Below are positions 5,649 to 10,104 of a stretch of DNA of 10,104 bases, in pieces (position 1 is the first letter of the stretch; each line of letters begins with the position of its first letter). Made by a program: the position numbers and the translations under genes. Below the pieces are notes generated by a model. It saw nothing but the letters and a program-made list of their open reading frames with translations, had not been told where the DNA came from and did not search any database. This DNA comes from Fidelibacterota bacterium (GTDB taxonomy: Bacteria > Fidelibacterota > Marinisomatia > SCGC-AAA003-L08 > TS1B11), in the NCBI GenBank assembly GCA_022564085.1, contig JADFMC010000044.1, forward strand, positions 1-10,104. Reading direction: 5' to 3'.

Positions 5649-6566
5649 ATGAGAAATCCAAAAGTGGGTTTGGCCCTGGGAGCCGGAGGTGCGCGCGGCC
5701 TGGCACACCTGGGGGTGATCCGGGCCCTACGGCGCCACGAAATACCCGTGGACATGATTGCGGGCTCCTCCATCGGGGCCGTGGTGGGCGCCATGTACAG
5801 CGCCAACCTTGATATAGAATGGGTCGAACAGCGTTTCAGGAAGATGCTCACCAGCCCACAGTTCGCCGAGTCGGGGATCAATGCCGTCCAGGGCCGGGTG
5901 CCGGACAAAAAACCGGATTTTCTGGAGTGGGCCACCCGCTATGTGCGCCACAAGCTGGTGCTGAACTTTTCCGACCACCGGACGGGAGTGGTCAAGACCG
6001 AGCGCCTGGCCCGGCTGATTGACTCCCTACTGCCGGTGAAGACATTTGCGGAACTACGGATACCCTTCGCCTGTGCCGCCGTGGACCTGCAAACCGGGAA
6101 CGATGTGGTAATCGATACGGGCAATCTGGTAGAGGCGGTTACTGCCAGCGCTTCCATACCAGGCTACCTGCCACCTATGCCGATGGAATCAGGCCTGTTG
6201 AGCGACGGCGGAGTGGGCCAGCCGGTGCCCGGCGACGCGGTCCGCCAGCTGGGAGCCGAGTTTATCATTGCCGTTGATGTATCCGTGCATCGCTTCGCCC
6301 CCCTGGCGGAGCGGAACATCATAACCATCCTGGGGCGGGCCAGTGAAATCACCGCCGCCCGGCTGTCACAGGCCTTGGCCCACCGGTGGGACGTATGGCT
6401 GCACCCCGATACTCTTGACGCACACTGGACCCGGTTTGACCTGATCGATAGCTTGATAGCCGAGGGAGAGCGGGTGGTGGAGCAGCAGATCGATACCATC
6501 CGCCGGAACTTGCGGCCCACCAGGGGCGTTATAGGGTGGTTAAACCGTCGCTTCGGGTTAGCATGA
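5649..6566 (+). CDS. Patatin-like phospholipase (RssA/YchK type)
   Basis: This 305-residue protein is a predicted serine lipid acyl hydrolase using a Ser-Asp dyad. The oxyanion-hole glycine loop is GAGGARGLAHLG (residues 11-22), the nucleophile elbow is GSSIG (39-43, Ser41), and the catalytic Asp is D186 in SDGG. The motif SIPGYLPPMP (169-178) before the Asp is also typical. The start at 5649 has a good ribosome binding site and begins directly with the beta strand MRNPKVGLALGAGG; a longer frame from 5544 would overlap the cyclophilin gene and add residues the family lacks. No signal peptide or outer-membrane beta-barrel domain is present, so it is probably cytoplasmic or membrane-associated, resembling the short YchK/RssA group. 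The substrate is unknown. It probably shares a transcript with the cyclophilin lipoprotein. Confidence 0.92.
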   Translation: MRNPKVGLALGAGGARGLAHLGVIRALRRHEIPVDMIAGSSIGAVVGAMYSANLDIEWVEQRFRKMLTSPQFAESGINAVQGRVPDKKPDFLEWATRYVRHKLVLNFSDHRTGVVKTERLARLIDSLLPVKTFAELRIPFACAAVDLQTGNDVVIDTGNLVEAVTASASIPGYLPPMPMESGLLSDGGVGQPVPGDAVRQLGAEFIIAVDVSVHRFAPLAERNIITILGRASEITAARLSQALAHRWDVWLHPDTLDAHWTRFDLIDSLIAEGERVVEQQIDTIRRNLRPTRGVIGWLNRRFGLA

Positions 6567-6610
6567 AAATGAATTTATCAACCCATATTAATGATGATGC
6601 CGGTGCCTGA
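6563..6610 (+). other. 15-codon minicistron bridging the patatin stop and the dsbD ribosome binding site
   Basis: An ATG overlapping the patatin stop (ATGA, 6563-6566) opens a 15-codon frame that ends at TGA 6608-6610, three bases before the dsbD ribosome binding site core and in the same frame as dsbD. It has no clear ribosome binding site of its own. It might keep ribosomes moving between the two genes, or be chance. Confidence 0.2.
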
Positions 6611-6612
6611 GG

Positions 6613-6619
6613 TGAGGGG
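6613..6619 (+). promoter_or_regulatory. Ribosome binding site that fixes the TTG start of dsbD
   Basis: TGAGGGG, preceded by GAGG, lies six bases before the TTG at 6626. An in-frame stop at 6608 excludes any start further upstream, and the first ATG (6650) would cut into the signal peptide. Confidence 0.75.
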
Positions 6620-6625
6620 CGAGTT

Positions 6626-8542
6626 TTGCGGTTAGCAAGAATCCTGGCTATGGCGCTGGTGGTGGGCAGCCTACCGCTGCAGGCCCAAGTCCTGTCAGAT
6701 ATCGTCAACCTTGAAATAACGGTGGATCGCAACACCGTCCGGGCCGGCGAGCAGGTCACCGTGCATGCCAACCTTACTATTGCAGACGGCTGGCACGTTT
6801 ATTCCAGCGACCTGGAGGGGCTGGGGCCCGTTCCCACCCACTTCGAGCTCAATGATAGTATGCTGGTGACGGGGTACGGCGCCTTCGTGGAACCGGCCGC
6901 CAAACGGGTCTGGGACGAGGGTTTCCAGATCAATGTCGGTTGGCACTCCGGCCAGGTCAGCCTGAGTCAGGCATTCGAGCTGGCGCCAGACCTGCCGCCG
7001 GGCAGGCTGCCCTTCTCCGGCCGCCTGGCGTTCATGGCCTGCACCGAAACCATGTGCCTCCCCCCGGCCGACCAGGAGTTCAACTTCCTGCTCGACCTGG
7101 AGGAAGGACCGCCCCGGGAACAATTCGCCCTCATTGCCGCCGCTGAGCCAATTGAGAGGGCCAACATCTCCGGGCTGGAAGGTACGGAGCTGCAAGCTGC
7201 CATCCAAGAAGGGCTGGGGTCCTTCCTGCTGCTGGCCATCGGCATGGGTGTGCTGGCCCTGCTGACCCCCTGCGTGTTCCCCATGATCCCCATCACGGTA
7301 TCTTTCTTCCTAAAACAGGGGGAAAACCGCACGATGCCGGCCACCAAGTCCGCCGGGTTGTACGCCCTTGGTATCATAGTGATCTATTCGGCCCTGGGAT
7401 TGATACTGGCCCTGACCCTGGGGGCTGCCGGAGCCAACCAGCTGGCCGCCAATCCGTGGGTCAACCTGGTGCTGGCGGGACTGTTCGTCTACTTCGCCCT
7501 GAGCCTGTTCGGACTCTACGAAATTCAACTGCCCGCCCGGTTGCGGCAGTTCAGCCTGCAACAGGAATCCCGTTCCGGGATATTGGGCATATTCTTCATG
7601 TCCCTGACTTTTACCATCACCTCCTTCACCTGTACGGTCCAGTTCGTGGGGCTGTTGCTGGTGGCAGCCAGCCAGGGGCACTACCTGTGGCCCTTGATCG
7701 GGATGGTCACCTACTCCACTGCCTTTGCGGCGCCCTTCTTCCTGCTGGCGCTGTTCCCCCAGAAACTGGCCCAGCTGCCCAAGAGCGGCGGTTGGCTGAA
7801 TTCGGTGAAGGTGGTGATGGGTTTCTTGGAGATCGCGGCAGCCTTTAAGTTCATCAGCAACAGCGACCTGGTATGGAGTTGGGGGTTTTTCACCCACCAG
7901 TCGGTGCTCGCTTCCTGGACGGTAATCATGGCCCTGACAGGGTTATATTTGCTGGGAAAAATCCAGCTGCCGCACGACTCCCCCGTGCAGCATATTTCGG
8001 TGCCCCGGTTGCTGCTGAGCGGCACATTCCTGATAATCACCCTGCTGCTGGGAGTGGGACTCACCGGGCAGAAGATCCCGGGTATCGTGGAGGCCTACCT
8101 GCCGCCCCGTCTGACACATGGTGAATCGGGGGTGGTCCTGAAGGGCCGGTTGGAGCAGTTGCGCTGGCACACCGAACTGGAGGACGCCCTGGCGGAAGCC
8201 CGGCAGGTCAAGCGCCCCGTTTTCCTCGATATTACGGGCTATACCTGCACCAACTGCCGCTGGATGGAAGCCAATATTTTCACTGAGCCCGAGGTGGTAG
8301 ACCACTTTGAGCGCTTTGTCCTTTTGCGCTTGTATACCGACGCAGGAGATAACTACCGTGAGAAACAGCGCTATGCTGTGGAGCAGTTCGGGACCGCGGC
8401 CCTGCCGTTTTATGCCGTCCTGGCCCCCGATGGCAGCGAGCTGTCCCGCCTGCCACAGATGACCAGGAAACTGGAGAAGTTTATACGTTTCCTGGAAGAC
8501 GGTTTAGCTAGCTATGAGCAAGGCGCCTACGCCTCCCGGTAA
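6626..8542 (+). CDS. dsbD: Thiol:disulfide interchange protein DsbD
   Basis: This 638-residue protein carries electrons from cytoplasmic thioredoxin across the inner membrane to periplasmic reductases, supporting disulfide isomerisation and cytochrome c maturation. The signal peptide spans about 1-20 (cleavage near LQA-Q). The N-terminal periplasmic domain has the redox pair C139 and C144 (MACTETMC). The membrane domain (about 198-480, roughly eight segments) has its two redox cysteines at C216 (LLTPCVFPMIP) and C336 (TSFTCTVQF). The C-terminal thioredoxin-like domain has the CTNC motif (C541, C544) in GYTCTNCRWME. All three cysteine pairs are intact and the length is normal. The TTG start has a strong ribosome binding site. 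The TlpA-like thioredoxin downstream is a plausible electron acceptor. Confidence 0.95.
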   Translation: MRLARILAMALVVGSLPLQAQVLSDIVNLEITVDRNTVRAGEQVTVHANLTIADGWHVYSSDLEGLGPVPTHFELNDSMLVTGYGAFVEPAAKRVWDEGFQINVGWHSGQVSLSQAFELAPDLPPGRLPFSGRLAFMACTETMCLPPADQEFNFLLDLEEGPPREQFALIAAAEPIERANISGLEGTELQAAIQEGLGSFLLLAIGMGVLALLTPCVFPMIPITVSFFLKQGENRTMPATKSAGLYALGIIVIYSALGLILALTLGAAGANQLAANPWVNLVLAGLFVYFALSLFGLYEIQLPARLRQFSLQQESRSGILGIFFMSLTFTITSFTCTVQFVGLLLVAASQGHYLWPLIGMVTYSTAFAAPFFLLALFPQKLAQLPKSGGWLNSVKVVMGFLEIAAAFKFISNSDLVWSWGFFTHQSVLASWTVIMALTGLYLLGKIQLPHDSPVQHISVPRLLLSGTFLIITLLLGVGLTGQKIPGIVEAYLPPRLTHGESGVVLKGRLEQLRWHTELEDALAEARQVKRPVFLDITGYTCTNCRWMEANIFTEPEVVDHFERFVLLRLYTDAGDNYREKQRYAVEQFGTAALPFYAVLAPDGSELSRLPQMTRKLEKFIRFLEDGLASYEQGAYASR

Positions 8543-8572
8543 CCTAAAGTGGCAAAATCGCATCTAACTTGC

Positions 8573-8578
8573 AAGGAG
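8573..8578 (+). promoter_or_regulatory. Ribosome binding site of NrtS-like gene
   Basis: AAGGAG lies four bases before the ATG at 8583, which is a short but workable spacing. It shows the gene is, or was, translated on its own. Confidence 0.6.
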
Positions 8579-8582
8579 CCAT

Positions 8583-8852
8583 ATGTTATCGGGCATATTC
8601 AAGATAATACACAGTCCGGCCCTAAGGGTGGCTTTGGTGGTGGGCACCATCCTAACTCTGATCAATCAGACTTCCGCGGTCATACACCTGGACTTCAACA
8701 CCGACGCAGTGGTCCGTACCGTGCTTAATTACCTGGTGCCGTTCTCGGTGTCCACGTACTCCCGATCAGCCCTCCTGCGCGAGCAGCAGACAGATCGACA
8801 CCTTCTTTATCCTGATCCACAAAAACTGCCCGATCACGGACAAGGGGATTGA
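8583..8852 (+). CDS. nrtS: NrtS-like small membrane protein (nitrate/nitrite transporter type), apparently frameshifted at its 3' end
   Basis: The 89-codon frame starts with a good ribosome binding site. Residues about 13-29 (ALRVALVVGTILTLINQ) and 46-65 (TVLNYLVPFSVSTYSRSALL) form two hydrophobic segments with the VGTILxLINQ and YLVPxxVSTYS signatures of NrtS, a small nitrate/nitrite transporter first described in cyanobacteria and found in many marine bacteria. The recognisable family region ends near LREQQ (residue 69). The last 20 residues of this frame are polar, proline-rich and use A/T-ending codons unlike the neighbours, whereas the +1 frame from about 8794 looks coding and runs to 8928. 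I therefore think the annotated 3' end is an artefact of a frameshift near 8781-8796, real or from sequencing. Transport function is inferred from resemblance only. Confidence 0.65.
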   Translation: MLSGIFKIIHSPALRVALVVGTILTLINQTSAVIHLDFNTDAVVRTVLNYLVPFSVSTYSRSALLREQQTDRHLLYPDPQKLPDHGQGD

Positions 8853-8928
8853 CATGCTCTCCAAGATGCTGAGCTCCCATCTGCCGTTTAGCATTACCGG
8901 AATCGGTAAACCCGAAGGATTATATTAA
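8794..8928 (+). pseudogene. Out-of-frame coding tail, probably the displaced C-terminus of the NrtS-like gene
   Basis: In the frame one base ahead of the NrtS-like frame, 44 codons read as normal protein (from IDTFFILIHKNCP to ITGIGKPEGLY) with mostly G/C third positions, as in the neighbouring genes. The TAA at 8926-8928 overlaps the tlpA ATG by one base (TAATG), a typical operon junction. There is no ATG, GTG or TTG start in this frame before 8854. The simplest reading is that it continues the NrtS-like gene after a one-base change in the CAG-repeat stretch at 8781-8796, giving an intact protein of about 114 residues. It could instead be the end of another gene joined by deletion. I do not recognise the tail's family. 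Confidence 0.5.
8915..8919 (+). promoter_or_regulatory. Ribosome binding site of TlpA-like gene
   Basis: AAGGA lies eight bases before the ATG at 8928, inside the last codons of the displaced tail frame. It supports 8928 as the start of the thioredoxin gene. Confidence 0.7.
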
Positions 8929-9467
8929 TGAAAAATATCAAATCACTATCACTGGTGGGACTCACCCTGATCGTAGGCCTGGGATTGATCGTCTCGCTGT
9001 CTGTGGGTGCGACGGCCCCGGGGAATAGCCCGCCGGAAAATGCGTATCAGCCGGCACCGGATTTCACACTGTCCAGCCTGGACGGCGAGCGCTATACGCT
9101 CAGCAAGCTTCGAGGCAAGGTGGTGCTGGTCAATTTCTGGGCCACCTGGTGCGCCCCCTGCCGCCAGGAAATCCCGGATCTCTCCAGGTTGCACACCCGG
9201 TATAAAGACCGGGACTTCATGGTGTTGGGCATCTCCATGGATGAGATCAGCCCAAAAAAGATCCAAAAATTTGCCCGGAATTACAAGATCAGCTACCCGG
9301 TATTGCATGGACCCCAGTCGGAGCTGGGGAAAATCAGCAAATCCTATGGCGGCATTCAGGCTATTCCAACTTCCTTCTTGATCGACAAACAGGGAAATAT
9401 CAGGGCCAGGTATATCGGCGCCCGCACCGAACTGGTGTTTTTAGCGGATATCATTCCCCTGCTCTAA
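8928..9467 (+). CDS. TlpA-like periplasmic thioredoxin (ResA/TlpA family)
   Basis: This 179-residue protein has an N-terminal hydrophobic signal or anchor (about 8-28) and a thioredoxin-fold domain from about 43. PAPDFTLSSLDGE and KLRGKVVLVNFWATWC are the AhpC/TSA-Redoxin-type entry; the active site is WCAPC (W74, C75, C78); and the conserved cis-proline is P147 in AIPTSF. This is the architecture of TlpA/ResA/CcmG-like reductases, which reduce apocytochrome c heme-binding cysteines or other exported proteins. With dsbD two genes upstream it is a natural partner in a periplasmic reducing pathway. No lipobox cysteine is evident, so it is probably anchored by an uncleaved segment or released after cleavage near GATA. 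It is the last + strand gene before the convergent hemW-like gene. Confidence 0.93.
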   Translation: MKNIKSLSLVGLTLIVGLGLIVSLSVGATAPGNSPPENAYQPAPDFTLSSLDGERYTLSKLRGKVVLVNFWATWCAPCRQEIPDLSRLHTRYKDRDFMVLGISMDEISPKKIQKFARNYKISYPVLHGPQSELGKISKSYGGIQAIPTSFLIDKQGNIRARYIGARTELVFLADIIPLL

Positions 9468-9468
9468 G

Positions 9469-9550
9469 AAGAGAACCTCACCTCCGTCCTGCGGCCGTCC
9501 CCTCTCCTTGAGGAGAGGGGCGACACGAAGTGTCCGGGGTGAGGTTTCTT
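9469..9550. repeat. Cloverleaf-like palindromic element between convergent genes (REP/MITE-like, likely bidirectional terminator)
   Basis: The outer arms AAGA-G-AACCTCACC (9469-9482) and GGTGAGGTTTCTT (9538-9550) pair over 13 bases with one bulge. Inside are a perfect 9-bp hairpin, CCCCTCTCC with loop TTGA and GGAGAGGGG (9499-9520), a 5-bp hairpin GACAC-GAA-GTGTC (9522-9534), and a weak CCG-CGG pair (9484-9494). The element starts one base after the tlpA stop and ends six bases before the hemW stop, so it fills the convergent gap. Palindromic elements with CCTCACC, CCCCTCTCC and GGGGTGAGG blocks are, as I recall, recurrent in many GC-rich bacterial genomes. The strong stem and TTTCTT end suit transcript termination from both sides. 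It contains no ORF and is not a tRNA. Confidence 0.75.
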
Positions 9551-9556
9551 GTGCGG

Positions 9557-10104
9557 CTATTCGGCCGGCAGCATAAAATCAGTTGTCAGGCTGTCCAGGA
9601 AGAGCACACCAGCTGGCGTGGCCCTCAACTGTGTGCCGGACAATTCCACCTTTCCGGACCAGCGCTGTAACTGGCCGGAGAACTGGCGGCTAAACTCACC
9701 GGCAGATGCGAACCCCAAGCCAGCAGTTACGGAAACCCCCTCGGCCAGGCGTAGCCCGAAGGCCAGTCGCTCGTTGGCCAGCTGATTATCGGTCAACTCC
9801 TCACCGCCGGACCGGGGCGACTCTCCTGCAGCGACCCGTTTCAGGTATTCATCCAGATCACTCACGTTCCAGTAACGCCGGCGACCGTCAAAGCCATGGG
9901 CCGCTGGACCCAGGCCCAGATAGGGCTCGATGCGCCAGTAATGCAGGTTGTGCCCACAAGTCCGGCCGTCCCGGGCGAAATTGGTGACTTCGTAGGCCTG
10001 ATAGCCCCCGGCTACCAGCAGCTCCCGAATAGCCGTGAACATCCGGTAGTCCGTTTCCTCCGCCGGCATGATAATCTCCCCTGTGTCCACCGCCTTCGCC
10101 ATGC
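9557..10104 (-). CDS. hemW: HemW-like radical SAM heme chaperone, C-terminal part (5' end outside window)
   Basis: The frame on the minus strand runs to the right edge of the window. An ATG codon lies at 10102-10100, but the family is about 370-400 residues long and only about 182 are visible, so the true start and the CxxxCxxC iron-sulfur site are outside. The visible part has the HemW/HemN-like signature YEVTNFARDG-x-x-CGHNLHYWR followed by PYLGLGPAAHGF, then the C-terminal helical region beginning LTDNQLANERLAFGLRLAEGV. HemW proteins, often mis-annotated as oxygen-independent coproporphyrinogen III oxidase, bind heme and are thought to deliver it to cytochromes; they lack HemN's enzymatic activity. 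HemW rather than HemN is inferred from the compact C-terminus and the HNLxYW motif. It converges on the tlpA gene. Confidence 0.88.
   Translation of the reverse strand, partial: MAKAVDTGEIIMPAEETDYRMFTAIRELLVAGGYQAYEVTNFARDGRTCGHNLHYWRIEPYLGLGPAAHGFDGRRRYWNVSDLDEYLKRVAAGESPRSGGEELTDNQLANERLAFGLRLAEGVSVTAGLGFASAGEFSRQFSGQLQRWSGKVELSGTQLRATPAGVLFLDSLTTDFMLPAE

Noticed and set aside
5048..5935. Long open frame (295 codons) on the minus strand
   Set aside because: It lies antisense to the cyclophilin and patatin genes, both with complete family motifs. The translation is low-complexity and arginine/proline-rich with no recognisable domain.
7310..7897. Minus-strand open frame of 195 codons within dsbD
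   Set aside because: It is antisense to the DsbD membrane domain. The Gln/Gly/His-rich translation is what reversed Leu/Ala/Pro codons produce.
9469..9550. tRNA-like cloverleaf
   Set aside because: The fold is branched, but there is no anticodon loop, no TpsiC sequence (GTTCRANYC) and no 7-bp acceptor/CCA arrangement. It is better described as a palindromic repeat.

Overview
The window looks like a chromosomal segment of a GC-rich Gram-negative bacterium. The first gene ends in a YPNPFN-type FlgD/Por-secretion C-terminal domain, several genes encode predicted lipoproteins, genes overlap by ATGA, TGATG or TAATG junctions, and two exported proteins start at TTG codons with strong Shine-Dalgarno sequences. 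This combination suggests the FCB superphylum, for example a Neomarinimicrobiota/SAR406-like or related uncultured lineage. That assignment is an inference from gene style, not a phylogenetic result.

Layout. Bases 1-2823 hold a tightly coupled three-gene surface module on the + strand: the C-terminal part of a secreted protein with a sorting-type domain, a TPR-like putative lipoprotein, and a lipoprotein with two Ig/PKD-like domains and seven NHL-like repeats. A 389-base gap (2824-3212) follows. It contains three hairpins, an AT-rich stretch and a 55-codon small ORF that ends three bases before pyrF. pyrF and pyrE (3213-4585) overlap by one base and encode the last two steps of UMP synthesis. 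Bases 4718-6566 encode a lipoprotein that joins YwqK/MORN-like repeats to a cyclophilin-type prolyl isomerase, followed by a patatin-like phospholipase.

Bases 6626-9467 form an envelope redox block: a full-length DsbD (thiol:disulfide transporter), a small NrtS-like membrane protein, and a TlpA-like thioredoxin. DsbD and TlpA-type proteins commonly act together in periplasmic disulfide reduction and cytochrome c maturation. A convergent hemW-like gene (heme chaperone, - strand, 5' part outside the window) fits a heme/cytochrome theme, although the proximity may be chance. An 82-base multi-hairpin palindromic element lies between tlpA and hemW.

No CRISPR array, transposase, tRNA, rRNA, phage gene or recognisable defence system was seen. 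The most noteworthy points are an apparent frameshift in the NrtS-like gene (its missing tail ends exactly on the tlpA start codon), the cloverleaf-like repeat at 9469-9550, and the small ORF that may be translationally coupled to pyrF.
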